Of a stretch of 64,000 bases of DNA, positions 51,580 to 60,569 are shown piece after piece. A program made the position numbers and the translations under genes. The stretch lies in assembly GCF_008123965.1 (NCBI RefSeq), contig NZ_VSTH01000014.1:186001-250000 (forward strand). Direction: 5' to 3'. This DNA comes from Bradyrhizobium hipponense (lineage in GTDB: Bacteria > Pseudomonadota > Alphaproteobacteria > Rhizobiales > Xanthobacteraceae). The notes beneath the pieces are model-generated. The model searched no databases. It had not been told where the DNA came from and saw only the letters and a program-made list of their open reading frames with translations. Every line of letters starts with the position of its first letter. The stretch's first letter is position 1.

Positions 51580-52826
51580 CACAGGTCCTTTTCGGCGAGT
51601 TCGCGAAACTCGTCAGGAACCGAACGCGAGATGCCGAGCGCCACGGAGCCATATCCGATCGCATCCCGTCCAAAACGATCGCGGATCTTATCGACGGCAC
51701 GGTCGGCCGCCCAACGCGCCAGGCCTATTTTGCTGCCAGGGCGGCGCGGTTCATCTCGAAGCCCAAGCGGAAGCTCCAGCTCAAGATCCCAGTCCTCCTC
51801 GATATGCGAGACGGAGATCGCGAGGAGCGAAATGATCTTCTCGTCAGGGTGATCTGCGAGGACGGCACGCACCAGGTCCTCGGCGAGTTCGGCAAGGATC
51901 ATGGTCGCCGCGATAGGCGCGTTGAGCGTTACCGAGCGCGTAGCTGAGTTCAGGCCGGCGAAGCGAACGCGGACCGTCACGGTTCGGCCCGGCCTGCCCT
52001 TGGCCCGGAGCCGGGTGCCGATTCGATCTGCAAGGTGAACCAGGGTTGGTCGAAACACCCGCTCTTCGGCAGGCTTCCTGCCGATCGCCGATTGTGCTCC
52101 CGCCGATCGGGCGCGGCGGTGAGCCTTGACCTCGCGTGAATCACGATTCCATGCCAGCGCTGCAAGCTTCTCTCCTGCCGCAGGACCGAGTAGCCGCTCA
52201 AGCGAGCCTCCCGGTGTCTTCGCCAAGTCTCCGATTGTGAGCACGCCGATCTCGGCGAGCCGGGCTTTTGTGACCGGGCCCACTCCCCACATCAGCTCGA
52301 CCGGCAGATCGTGAAGGAATTGCAACTCACTGTCAGGATCGACGACCACCAGCCCATCGGGCTTGGCCACTTGCGAGGCAATCTTCGCAAGATGCTTGGT
52401 GCGAGCCACGCCGACCGAAATCGGCAGGCCGAGTTCAGCCCGGACGCGTTGGCGGATTGTCCTCGCAATTTCGTCGGGTGGACCGAACAGATGGGTACAA
52501 CCAGCAACGTCGGCGAAGGCTTCGTCGATTGAAATCCGCTCCACCATAGGCGTGAAATCGCCGATCAGCTTGATGGCGGCGTCGCCCAGCCGCTGATATT
52601 CCTTGAAATGACCGCTCACAAAAGTGAGTTGCGGACAGAGCTCGCGCGCTCGCCGTCCCGGCATCCCTCCGCGGACCCCGAACGCCTTGGCCTCGTAAGA
52701 CGCGGCAAGTACAACTCCGCCGCCGACGGCGATGGCTTTGCCGCGCAATGAAGGATCAAGCAGCTGCTCTACCGAAGCATAAAAGGCGTCCAGGTCCGCG
52801 TGGAGGATGGTGGCTGTCGTCGCCAT
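51579..52826 (-). CDS. dinB: DNA polymerase IV (Y-family translesion polymerase)
   Basis: This is a 415-residue Y-family polymerase. The palm motifs HADLDAFYASVE (residues 9-20, with the first catalytic Asp) and VERISIDEAFADV (about 94-106, with the catalytic Asp-Glu) are intact. The little-finger domain follows, and a helix-hairpin-helix segment (LMWGVGPVTKARLAEIGV) lies near 178-195. It performs error-prone synthesis past lesions. A LexA box overlaps its promoter. A 53-residue frame overlaps its stop. Confidence 0.93.
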   Translation of the reverse strand: MATTATILHADLDAFYASVEQLLDPSLRGKAIAVGGGVVLAASYEAKAFGVRGGMPGRRARELCPQLTFVSGHFKEYQRLGDAAIKLIGDFTPMVERISIDEAFADVAGCTHLFGPPDEIARTIRQRVRAELGLPISVGVARTKHLAKIASQVAKPDGLVVVDPDSELQFLHDLPVELMWGVGPVTKARLAEIGVLTIGDLAKTPGGSLERLLGPAAGEKLAALAWNRDSREVKAHRRARSAGAQSAIGRKPAEERVFRPTLVHLADRIGTRLRAKGRPGRTVTVRVRFAGLNSATRSVTLNAPIAATMILAELAEDLVRAVLADHPDEKIISLLAISVSHIEEDWDLELELPLGLRDEPRRPGSKIGLARWAADRAVDKIRDRFGRDAIGYGSVALGISRSVPDEFRELAEKDL

Positions 52827-52866
52827 CCGACCGTTCGTCCGTCACGTCTCGAGGAAACTCTTGACG

Positions 52867-52899
52867 GAACATAATGAGAACATCAACAGTGAGTGTCAA
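52867..52899 (-). promoter_or_regulatory. dinB promoter overlapped by a LexA box
   Basis: On the minus strand a perfect -35 TTGACA (52894-52899) and a -10 CATTAT (52871-52876) are 17 bases apart. The direct repeat GTTC-N7-GTTC, the alphaproteobacterial LexA site, occupies 52867-52881 and covers the -10 box. It lies 41 bases before the dinB start. Confidence 0.85.
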
Positions 52900-53009
52900 G
52901 CCGGCCTGCGAACCTGTCCGACTGAATCATGGCCGGCGGTCAAACGCGTCGTAAGACGCGATCGGCACGGCTACGGAGCCAAGGTTCAGCTCAACAGAAC
53001 TGTCGGCAT

Positions 53010-54185
53010 CTACGTCATTCGAACCCAGGCGCCATTGCTTGCAGACGAACTCACCGCAGCGTCGATGAACTTCACGCCGGCGAGGCCATCCTCGACGGTC
53101 GGGAAAATCACCGCCGGATCCGGTGCTTTGCCGGCCTGTGCCGCACGAATGGCGCGTGCTGCCTCAGCATAGATCGTTGCAAAACCCTCAAGATATCCTT
53201 CGGGGTGCCCCGATGGCACGCGGGTGACGCGGCCCGCCTCGACCAAGGCCCCGGCACCGCCGCGGGTCAGGAGCTGCTTGGGCTGCCCGTAACGCGTGAA
53301 CCAGAGATAGTTCGGATTTTCTTGCGCCCATTCGAGCCCACCCTTGGTCCCATAGACGCGCAGCGTCAGGCCGTTCTCATTGCCGACCGCGACCTGGCTC
53401 GCCCAAAGCATCCCTTTGGCACCGCCCTTCCACTTGAGGAGGATCTGGACGTCGTCATCGAGACGCCGGCCGCCGACGAAGATCGAAAGTTGCGCGAGCA
53501 GTTCCTCAAGCTCGAGGCCAGTGACGAAGCAGGCGAGATTGTAGGCGTGGGTGCCGATATCGCCAATGCAACCGCCGGCGCCGGAACGGGTCGGGTCCGT
53601 GCGCCACGCGGCCTGCTTATGGCCGCTTGTTTCCAACCGCTCGGTCAACCAATCCTGCAGATATTCGGCCTGAACGAGCCGGATCTCGCCGAGATCACCG
53701 TTCGCCACCATGGCGCGGGCCTGTCGGACCATGGGATAGCCCGTGTAGTTGTGGGTCACGACGAAGACCTTGCCCGTCTTCCTGACCAGTTCAACCAGTT
53801 CCTCTGCCTCGGCGAGGCTCGTGGTGAGTGGTTTGTCGCAGATGACGTGGATGCCGGCTTCAAGGAACGCCCTGGCGACCGGGGCGTGCAGGTGGTTGGG
53901 GGTCACGATCGAGACCACCTCGATGCCGTCCGGGCGCGCCCCCTCCGCCTTCGCCATCTCTTCGAAGGAGGTATAGGCGCGGTCGTCGGCGATACCGAGC
54001 TCCCGAGCCGAGGCTTTTGCTCGCGCCGGATCCGACGCCAACGCACCGGCCGTCAGCACAAATTGGTCGTCGATACGCGCGGCAGTACGATGGACGGCGC
54101 CGATAAAAGCCCCCTGGCCGCCGCCGACCATGCCCAGCCGGATACGAACATGACCGCCGCCCCCACTGCTTGCCTCAATAATCAT
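53010..54185 (-). CDS. Gfo/Idh/MocA family oxidoreductase
   Basis: This 391-residue NAD(P)-dependent sugar or inositol-type dehydrogenase has the Rossmann motif GMVGGGQGAFIG (about residues 18-29). It then has EVVSIVTPNHLHAP, the family signature EAGIHVICDKPLTTS with the catalytic Lys, and RSGAGGCIGDIGTHAYNL with the active-site Asp and His. It is 14 bases downstream of a TIM-barrel isomerase gene on the same strand, a common pair in polyol and keto-sugar pathways. Substrate unknown. Confidence 0.9.
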   Translation of the reverse strand: MIIEASSGGGGHVRIRLGMVGGGQGAFIGAVHRTAARIDDQFVLTAGALASDPARAKASARELGIADDRAYTSFEEMAKAEGARPDGIEVVSIVTPNHLHAPVARAFLEAGIHVICDKPLTTSLAEAEELVELVRKTGKVFVVTHNYTGYPMVRQARAMVANGDLGEIRLVQAEYLQDWLTERLETSGHKQAAWRTDPTRSGAGGCIGDIGTHAYNLACFVTGLELEELLAQLSIFVGGRRLDDDVQILLKWKGGAKGMLWASQVAVGNENGLTLRVYGTKGGLEWAQENPNYLWFTRYGQPKQLLTRGGAGALVEAGRVTRVPSGHPEGYLEGFATIYAEAARAIRAAQAGKAPDPAVIFPTVEDGLAGVKFIDAAVSSSASNGAWVRMT

Positions 54186-54199
54186 TTCTTGTTCCTCGA

Positions 54200-55255
54200 T
54201 CAGGAGATGCCGAGCATCTTGCGGTTCATCCGGTCGTCTGCGCCGGAGCCCGCGAAATCGTCGAACGGCTTCTCGGTCACCCGAATGATGTGCCTTTTTA
54301 TGAATTCGGCGCCCTCGCGCGCGCCCTGCTCAGGATGCTTGAGCGCGCATTCCCATTCCAGCACCGCCCAGCTGTCGTAGTCGTACTGCGTGAGCTTCGA
54401 GAAGATCGCGCCGAAATCGATCTGTCCATCGCCTGGCGAGCGGAAGCGGCCGGCACGGTCGACCCAGTTCTGGAACCCGCCATAGACGCCTTGGCGGCCC
54501 GTCGGGTTGAACTCGGCATCCTTGACGTGGAAGGCTTTGATCCGCTCGTGGTAGATGTCGATGTAGTCGAGATAGTCGAGCTGCTGCAGCACGAAGTGCG
54601 ACGGGTCATAGAGCAGGTTCGCGCGCTTGTGGCCCTTCACCCGATCGAGAAACATCTCATAGGAGACGCCGTCGTGAAGGTCCTCGCCCGGGTGGATCTC
54701 ATAGGCGAGATCGACACCGTGCTCGTCCGCAAAGTCGAGGATCGGCCGCCATCGGCTGGAGATCTCGTCGAAGGCGGCCTCGATGAGGCCGGCTGGACGC
54801 TGCGGCCAGGGATAGACATAGGGCCAGGCCAACGCGCCGGAGAAGGTCGCCTGCGCCGTGAGCCCGAGGCGCCCTGAGGCGCGAATTGCGCGCTTGACCT
54901 GGTCGACGGCCCACTCGGTGCGTGCCTTGGGATTGCCGCGCACCTCCGGCACGGCAAAGCCGTCGAATGCTGCGTCATAAGCCGGATGCACGGCGACGAG
55001 CTGGCCCTGAAGATGGGTCGAGAGTTCGGTGATGGAAAGTCCGTGTTCGGCTGCTATCCCTTTCACTTCATCGGCATAGTCCTGGGACTCCGAGGCCTTG
55101 TTGAGGTCGAAGAGTCGCCCGTCCCAGCTCGGGATCTGAATCCCCTCATAGCCGAGCGAGGCAGCCCATTCGCAAATCGCATCGAAGGAGTTGAACGGCG
55201 CCGCATCGGCCGTGAACTGAGCGAGGAATATCGCCGGTCCCTTGATCATCTTCAT
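54200..55255 (-). CDS. Sugar phosphate isomerase/epimerase (xylose-isomerase-like TIM barrel)
   Basis: This 351-residue AP-endonuclease-2-superfamily isomerase has YEGIQIPSWD, DLAYEIHPGEDLHDG (metal Glu), LLYDPSHFVLQQLDYLDYID and KAFHVKDAEFNPTGRQG (His/Lys/Asp region), and the late VLEWECALKHPEQGA (metal Glu). ATG 55255 is preceded by AAGGAAG. It is immediately upstream of the Gfo/Idh dehydrogenase. It probably isomerises or epimerises a keto sugar or inosose; the specific substrate is not visible. Confidence 0.88.
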   Translation of the reverse strand: MKMIKGPAIFLAQFTADAAPFNSFDAICEWAASLGYEGIQIPSWDGRLFDLNKASESQDYADEVKGIAAEHGLSITELSTHLQGQLVAVHPAYDAAFDGFAVPEVRGNPKARTEWAVDQVKRAIRASGRLGLTAQATFSGALAWPYVYPWPQRPAGLIEAAFDEISSRWRPILDFADEHGVDLAYEIHPGEDLHDGVSYEMFLDRVKGHKRANLLYDPSHFVLQQLDYLDYIDIYHERIKAFHVKDAEFNPTGRQGVYGGFQNWVDRAGRFRSPGDGQIDFGAIFSKLTQYDYDSWAVLEWECALKHPEQGAREGAEFIKRHIIRVTEKPFDDFAGSGADDRMNRKMLGIS

Positions 55256-55423
55256 CTCGTGCTTCCTTCTCCCTGGATGCTCCAGCAGCACGTGCCTGCC
55301 GAGCGCGATATCTCAGCAAAACGAAATGTCGCCATCAAGACCGCGCGCGGTCCGCTTCATCACCTCTGGTAGCGCGATGTCGGCAGCCTGATTTCGAAGG
55401 GGGGTTGTCCTGGAGATGACGTT

Positions 55424-55735
55424 CTATCGATAAAATCCGAGAACGGCCTTGGTCTCGAGATATTCCTCCATACCCTCAAGGCCATATTCCCGGCCGTTGC
55501 CGGAACGCTTGTATCCGCCGAAAGGTGCGTTCGGGTCCCAGTCAGGATAGTTGAGATGGACCTGACCGGACCAGATCTGCTTGGCGACCGCCCGCACCGG
55601 GTCCATGTCCCTGCCCTGCACATGGGCGCCGAGGCCGTAGACAGTATCGTTGGCGATCTCGATCGCCTTCACGGGCAGGATGCCATTTCCATCCTCGCGA
55701 TCAATAATTGCGTCTCCCGCAAGCGCCAGGGTGCC
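55424..55735 (-). pseudogene. Aldehyde dehydrogenase, 3' fragment
   Basis: The C-terminal ~82 residues of an aldehyde dehydrogenase are intact, ending at TAG 55424. AIEIANDTVYGLGAHVQG, IWSGQVHLNYPDWD and PFGGYKRSGNGREYG are unmistakable. Upstream of about 55672 the frame loses similarity and meets the stop of the polyamine-type permease at 55736, so about 85% of the gene, with the catalytic Cys, is missing. It reads in the same direction as the isomerase and dehydrogenase genes to its left. Confidence 0.85.
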
Positions 55736-56518
55736 TTACGAATTCCTCCGCAGTCGTGCGCTTGCGAGCAGCACCAGCATGAAGGAGGCCGCCGTCATCA
55801 GGGTCGAGATCGCGGCGATGGTTGGGTCGATCTCGTCGCGCAACGCAGTGAACATGCGCTTGGTCAGCGGTTGATATTGGCCGCCTGAGATGAACAGGGC
55901 GACAATGGTCTCGTCCATCGCCGAAATGAAGGCAAAGATGCCGCCGGCGACCACGCTGGACTTGATCTGCGGCAGCGTCACCGCGAAGAAGCTGCGCAGG
56001 CGGTTCATGCCGAGGCTGCGCGCCACCATCTCCTGCGCCGGGTCAAAGCTCTGCAAGCCCGCCAGCACGGAGATGACGACGTAAGGCAACCCAAGCATCA
56101 CGTTCGCCAGCACGAGACCGGGCAAGGTCGCGACCAGCCCCACCTTGGCATACACGAAAAAAATGCCGACCGCGGTGATGATGATCGGCACGACCAGCGG
56201 CAACAGCAGCGCCATGTGGATGATGCGCATGATGCGCAGCTTCGACTGGCTGATGGCATAGGCGGCGGCAATGCCGAGCGGCGTCGCGATCAGGACGGTG
56301 AGAAGCGCGACCGTCAGCGTCACCCGCGTGGCCTGCATCCAGGCGGGATTGGAAAAATACTGCTGGTACCAGCGCGGCGACAGAGACGGCGGCGGGAAGG
56401 TCAGGAAGCGCGCACTGGAGAACGAGATCGGCACGATGATCACGATCGGCAGGATCAGATAGACCAGCACCAGCGCGCTGATCACATACAGGACGATCCG
56501 GGCGGACGACGGTCGCAT
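55736..56518 (-). CDS. ABC transporter permease (PotC-like)
   Basis: This 260-residue permease is of the spermidine/putrescine type with about six helices. The permease motif region (AQEMVARSLGMNRLRSFFAVTLPQ, EAA-like loop contacting the ATPase) is near residues 165-190. The start is coupled to the PotB-like gene (TGATG; ATG 56521 also possible). It would form the membrane channel together with that gene product. It is the last intact gene of the ABC operon and borders the aldehyde dehydrogenase fragment. Confidence 0.88.
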   Translation of the reverse strand: MRPSSARIVLYVISALVLVYLILPIVIIVPISFSSARFLTFPPPSLSPRWYQQYFSNPAWMQATRVTLTVALLTVLIATPLGIAAAYAISQSKLRIMRIIHMALLLPLVVPIIITAVGIFFVYAKVGLVATLPGLVLANVMLGLPYVVISVLAGLQSFDPAQEMVARSLGMNRLRSFFAVTLPQIKSSVVAGGIFAFISAMDETIVALFISGGQYQPLTKRMFTALRDEIDPTIAAISTLMTAASFMLVLLASARLRRNS

Positions 56519-57384
56519 CATTTCTGCCCCAACACCCGATCGAGCGGGATGAATCGGCTGACGACCACGAAGATCAGGAGCACGCTGGCGAGCAGCACCA
56601 CCGCCACGGCGCTTGCGGCGCCGAACTGGTTGTAGAGCTCGACGTTGCGGCTCACCAGCATCGACACCATCACGGTGCGACCGCCGCCGAGCAGTTCCGG
56701 CGTGATGTAGAAGCCGAGACAGAGCACGAAGACCATGGTGCAGCCCGCGAGCACGCCCGGCAGCGATAGCGGCAGGAAGACGCGGACGAAGGAGAGCGAC
56801 GGGCTTGCGCCAAGGCTGGCGCCGGCCTGCATCAGCTCGCCCGGAATCTTCTGCATGGTCGCGTAGAGCGGCAGCACCATGAAGGGCAACAGGATGTGCA
56901 CGGTCGCGACCACCGTGCCGAAGATGTTGTGGACCAGCGCGAGCGGCTCGCCGATCACGTCGAGATAGCGCAAAAACTGGTTGATCACGCCGGTGCGCTG
57001 AAGCAGCGCCAGCCAGGCATAGGCCCGCACCAGCACGCTGGTCCAGAACGGCAGCACGACCAGCGACAGGATCAGCATGCTCCATCCTTTCGGCACGGCA
57101 TTGGCGAGGTACGCCACGGGATAGCCGAGCAGAAGAGCGATCACGGTCACCGCAAGGCTGATCTCGAACGTCAGCGCGAAGCTGCGCCAATAGATGTCCT
57201 CGGTGAAGATGCGACGATAGTTCTCCAGCGTAAAACCGTCATGATAGATCGATTGCCAGGCGAGCCAGCCGACCGGCAGCATGATCAAGAGCAGGATCAC
57301 GAGCAGCGCCGGCGACACCAGGGCCAGCATCAGCCCATGCTCCCGGCGCTGATGCTTTTGAGAGGAATCCGGTGCGGTTGTCAT
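56518..57384 (-). CDS. ABC transporter permease (PotB-like)
   Basis: This 288-residue permease has an N-terminal hydrophobic helix (LMLALVSPALLVILLLIMLPVGW). Further helices and the ATPase-contact loop (GELMQAGASLGASPSLSFVRVFLPLSLP) follow near residues 185-210. It pairs with the PotC-like permease; one base of its stop is shared with that gene's start. It lies 19 bases after the binding-protein gene. Confidence 0.88.
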   Translation of the reverse strand: MTTAPDSSQKHQRREHGLMLALVSPALLVILLLIMLPVGWLAWQSIYHDGFTLENYRRIFTEDIYWRSFALTFEISLAVTVIALLLGYPVAYLANAVPKGWSMLILSLVVLPFWTSVLVRAYAWLALLQRTGVINQFLRYLDVIGEPLALVHNIFGTVVATVHILLPFMVLPLYATMQKIPGELMQAGASLGASPSLSFVRVFLPLSLPGVLAGCTMVFVLCLGFYITPELLGGGRTVMVSMLVSRNVELYNQFGAASAVAVVLLASVLLIFVVVSRFIPLDRVLGQK

Positions 57385-57403
57385 CGACGCTGTCTCGCTC
57401 GTC

Positions 57404-58465
57404 TTACTTCTGCATGAACGACGCCCAGCGCTTCTCGGCCGCCTCGCCGGCCGGCGACGACCACCACGCGTAGGACATCAGCGCCTGCTTGGCCGCATTG
57501 GCCGGCTCGCTCGGCAACTGCGCGGCGCGTTCCGGCTTGATCACGTTGGTCTCGAACGCCTTCGGATTGCCCGGGCCGTAGTCGATGTGGACCGGCAGGT
57601 TCGCCTGGTGCACGGGATCGACGGCCTCGTTGAGGAAATTGACCGCGGTCCCGAGATTCGGCGCACCCTTGAGGATGCAGAGCGAGGTGCTCTGCAAAAT
57701 GCCCTGATTGTAGGTGAAGGCGACCTTGGCGCCTTCCTTGGCGACCGCGCTGACGCGCCCGTTCCAGGCCATTTCCATGTCCACCTCGCCGTCATTAAGA
57801 AGTTGTGCCGACTGCGCGCCGGAGGTCCACCACACCGTGATGTGCGGCTTGATCTCTTCGAGCTTCTTGAAGGCGCGATCGACGTCGAGTGGATAGAGCT
57901 TGTCGGGTGCGACGCCATCGGCCATCAATGCCGCCTCGAGCGTGGCAATCGGATGGTTGCGCAGCGCGCGGCGACCGGGGAATTTCTTGACGTCCCAGAA
58001 ATCGACCCAGCTGTTCGGGGCATCCTTCGGGAACGTCTTCTGGCTGTAGGCCAGCACGCTGGAATAGAACTCGTACGACACCGAATAGGGGCTGCGATAG
58101 GCCTCGGGCATCGCCGCGGCGTTTGGAATCTTGGAGAAGTCGAGTTTTTCGATCAGCCCCTGCTCGCCGCCGCGCAGGCAATAGCCGGTCGGGGTGTCGA
58201 CGACGTCCCAGATCGGCTTGCCGCTGCCGACCTGGGTCTTGATCGCGGGCCAGGCGTCGGGAATCGAATCCTGGTTGATGGTAATGCCGAGCTTCTTGGC
58301 GGACGGATCGAGGATCGCCACCGTCTGGGCCTGCTGATAGACACCGCCCTGCGAGACAAAGGTGATCTGCTCGGCGGCGTGAGCCGCGGTTCCCGTGAGC
58401 ACGATCGCGCCGAGCGAAGCGCCCAACAGGGCATAGCCAATTCCAAGATCCCGTTTCATCTTCAT
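57404..58465 (-). CDS. Extracellular solute-binding protein (PotD/F-like)
   Basis: This is a 353-residue periplasmic receptor with signal peptide (GYALLGASLGAIVLTGTAAHAAE, cleavage near residue 31). The mature part has QITFVSQGGVYQQAQTVA, KPIWDVVDTPTGYCLRGGEQGL and VDMEMAWNGRVSAV, the PotD-like pattern for polyamine or related cation capture. The start ATG 58465 has AGGAGG. Strict polyamine specificity cannot be read from this; opines or amino acid conjugates are possible. Confidence 0.86.
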   Translation of the reverse strand: MKMKRDLGIGYALLGASLGAIVLTGTAAHAAEQITFVSQGGVYQQAQTVAILDPSAKKLGITINQDSIPDAWPAIKTQVGSGKPIWDVVDTPTGYCLRGGEQGLIEKLDFSKIPNAAAMPEAYRSPYSVSYEFYSSVLAYSQKTFPKDAPNSWVDFWDVKKFPGRRALRNHPIATLEAALMADGVAPDKLYPLDVDRAFKKLEEIKPHITVWWTSGAQSAQLLNDGEVDMEMAWNGRVSAVAKEGAKVAFTYNQGILQSTSLCILKGAPNLGTAVNFLNEAVDPVHQANLPVHIDYGPGNPKAFETNVIKPERAAQLPSEPANAAKQALMSYAWWSSPAGEAAEKRWASFMQK

Positions 58466-58494
58466 CCTCGCCTCCTCTGTCACCACACAAGATC

Positions 58495-59814
58495 TCATTG
58501 TCCGATCGCATCGAGAAACTGGTACCAGCCGGCAACCATGCGCACGGCGGGCTCGCGCAACGGATAGAATGGAATGGCCTTCATGCGCCGCGCATCGAGC
58601 AGCCCGACCTCGGGCGTCTCGCCGCGCACGAAGGCGGCGAGATAGCGGCCCATCAGGCTCGACATCGCAACGCCCGCGCCGTTGTAGCCCATCGAGAACA
58701 AGATGCGGTCGTCGAGCCGGCCGATATGCGGCACCGAGTCCAGCGTCATGCCGACGAGGCCCGACCATTTGTAGGCGAGCCGAACTTCGGCGAGGTCGGG
58801 GAAGATGCCGACCATCGCCTTGCGCAGGGCGTCGAAGGCGGCTTGCGAATCCTGCTTGCCGAAGGCGCCGCGGCCGCCGAAGATCACCCGATTATCGACC
58901 ATGCGGAACCAGCGCATCATGCGCTTGGTCTCGGTGTAGGTGCGTCCCGTCGGCATCAGCCGTCCGGCGAGATTGCGCGACAACCTGTCGGTGGCGATGA
59001 TGGCGCTGCGAAACGGGATCAGCGTGCGCTGCATGTGCGCGGTGGCATCGGTCAGATCCGAATAGCTGTTAGTGGCGATAATCGCCTGCTTCGCGCGCAC
59101 CGCGCCTTGCGGCGTCTGCGCGACGATTCCGCCGTTGTCGCGGCGGAGCTTGACTACCGGCGATTCCTGGAAGATGCCGACCCCGCAGCGCGCCACGCCA
59201 TCGGCGAGACCGCGCAGATAATTCAGCGGATGGATGCCGCCGGAGCCGGGATTGAGCACGCCGCCGACGAATACGTCGGAGCCGGTCTCGTCACGCACCT
59301 CGCGTCTGTCGAGGATGCGGACCTCCGCATCACCCATCTCGCGCTTCATCCAGTCGGCCTCGTCGGTCGCGGCCCGGAGCGTGGTCTCGTTGTGCGCGGC
59401 CTTGACCTGGCCGGCGCGGGTGAGCTGCGCGCTGGCGATGCCGAACTCGGAGACCAGCTCCTCGACGATGTCTGTGGATTCATGCGCGATCTCGTACATG
59501 CGCCGCGCCATGGCGCGGCCATGCACGGCGTCGATCTCGCGGAACGACAGCCGGAACTTTGCGGTGATCACGCCGCCATTGCGGCCGCTTGCGCCCCAGC
59601 CGGGGCGGTTCGCCTCCAGCACGATCGGCGACAGGCCGCTTCTAGCGATGTGGTGCGCAGCCGAGAGGCCGGTGTAGCCCGCGCCGATGATCACCACATC
59701 CGCCTGATGCTCGCCCGACAGCACGGGACATTCGCGCGCCGGCTCCGCCGTGGCGGCCCACAGCGAGTTCGCCGATGGCAGCGCGCTCCAGTCCCGTGTC
59801 ATGCCCGCGCTCAC
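58495..59814 (-). CDS. FAD-dependent amine/amino-acid oxidoreductase (PuuB/OrdL-like)
   Basis: This 439-residue DAO-fold flavoprotein has the FAD motif VVIIGAGYTGLSAAH (residues 40-54), EANRPGWGASGRNGG and the C-terminal MGYNGAGVAMSSLMGRY. This pattern fits gamma-glutamylputrescine oxidase-like enzymes. The gene ends 29 bases before the solute-binding protein start and begins 4 bases after the HAD gene stop, so it belongs to the same operon. Together with the PotABCD-type genes it suggests uptake and oxidation of a polyamine-like compound. ATG 59802 is an alternative start. Confidence 0.86.
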   Translation of the reverse strand: MSAGMTRDWSALPSANSLWAATAEPARECPVLSGEHQADVVIIGAGYTGLSAAHHIARSGLSPIVLEANRPGWGASGRNGGVITAKFRLSFREIDAVHGRAMARRMYEIAHESTDIVEELVSEFGIASAQLTRAGQVKAAHNETTLRAATDEADWMKREMGDAEVRILDRREVRDETGSDVFVGGVLNPGSGGIHPLNYLRGLADGVARCGVGIFQESPVVKLRRDNGGIVAQTPQGAVRAKQAIIATNSYSDLTDATAHMQRTLIPFRSAIIATDRLSRNLAGRLMPTGRTYTETKRMMRWFRMVDNRVIFGGRGAFGKQDSQAAFDALRKAMVGIFPDLAEVRLAYKWSGLVGMTLDSVPHIGRLDDRILFSMGYNGAGVAMSSLMGRYLAAFVRGETPEVGLLDARRMKAIPFYPLREPAVRMVAGWYQFLDAIGQ

Positions 59815-59818
59815 CGAT

Positions 59819-60535
59819 TTAAGCCGCGGGCCCGATCGCCGCGTCGGCGAGCGCTTTCAAGGTCGGGAAATGGAAGTCCGGCTTGGTCAGCGTCTCGACG
59901 GCCGGCGTGCCGCCAAAGCCCGCGATGCCCTGGCGGCGCTCGATCCAGCAAACCTTGTAGCCGAGCTTCCGCGCGATCCCGATGTCGTGGTACTGGCTCT
60001 GCGCGACGTGGAGGATGTCGGACTGCTTGTAGCCGAAGGCGGACTGGCGGCCCTTGTTGTAGGCGAAGAATTCCGGGTCCGGCTTGGCCACGCCGGTGTC
60101 GTCGGCACACACGGTGTCGTCGAAAGGGTTGCCGAGCGCATGCGCGTAGCAGGACAGTGCGACGCGGTCGGCATTGGTCATTGCCACCAGGCGGAATTTC
60201 GTACGCAGACGCTTGAGTGCCTCGACCGAGTCCGGGAACGGCCCCCAGCGCAGCACCGCGAGCTGAAACACGTCGCAGGAGGCGTCGTCGGCGAGCAACC
60301 CGAGCTCCTTGGCGAGGTAGCGGTAGACGTGGAACATCACCTCGCTCGAGCGCTCATGGTGCCGGTCGCGGCCCCGCTTGTAGGATTCGAAGATCTGGTC
60401 GTCGCTGAGCTCGGCCGGCGTCTTGCCCGAGATCCTGCGCACCGCGGCGAGCACACCGGTCTCAAAATCGATCAAGGTGCCGACGACGTCGAAGGTGAGG
60501 ACCTTGAAATTGCTGAACGAGGCTGCTGACGACAT
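59819..60535 (-). CDS. HAD-family hydrolase (haloacid dehalogenase type II-like)
   Basis: This 238-residue HAD protein has motif I FDVVGTLID (nucleophile Asp, residue ~16). The next catalytic position, usually Asp in phosphatases, is hydrophobic (Val), as in type II L-2-haloacid dehalogenases. Motif II MTNADRV and motif III/IV KPDPEFF and DIGIAR-like segments are present. It is 4 bases before the FAD oxidoreductase gene. Dehalogenase or another non-phosphatase activity is inferred. Substrate unknown. Confidence 0.83.
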   Translation of the reverse strand: MSSAASFSNFKVLTFDVVGTLIDFETGVLAAVRRISGKTPAELSDDQIFESYKRGRDRHHERSSEVMFHVYRYLAKELGLLADDASCDVFQLAVLRWGPFPDSVEALKRLRTKFRLVAMTNADRVALSCYAHALGNPFDDTVCADDTGVAKPDPEFFAYNKGRQSAFGYKQSDILHVAQSQYHDIGIARKLGYKVCWIERRQGIAGFGGTPAVETLTKPDFHFPTLKALADAAIGPAA

Positions 60536-60569
60536 TTTGGCTTCTTCTCTCGGTTGAACAAGGCTGGCA

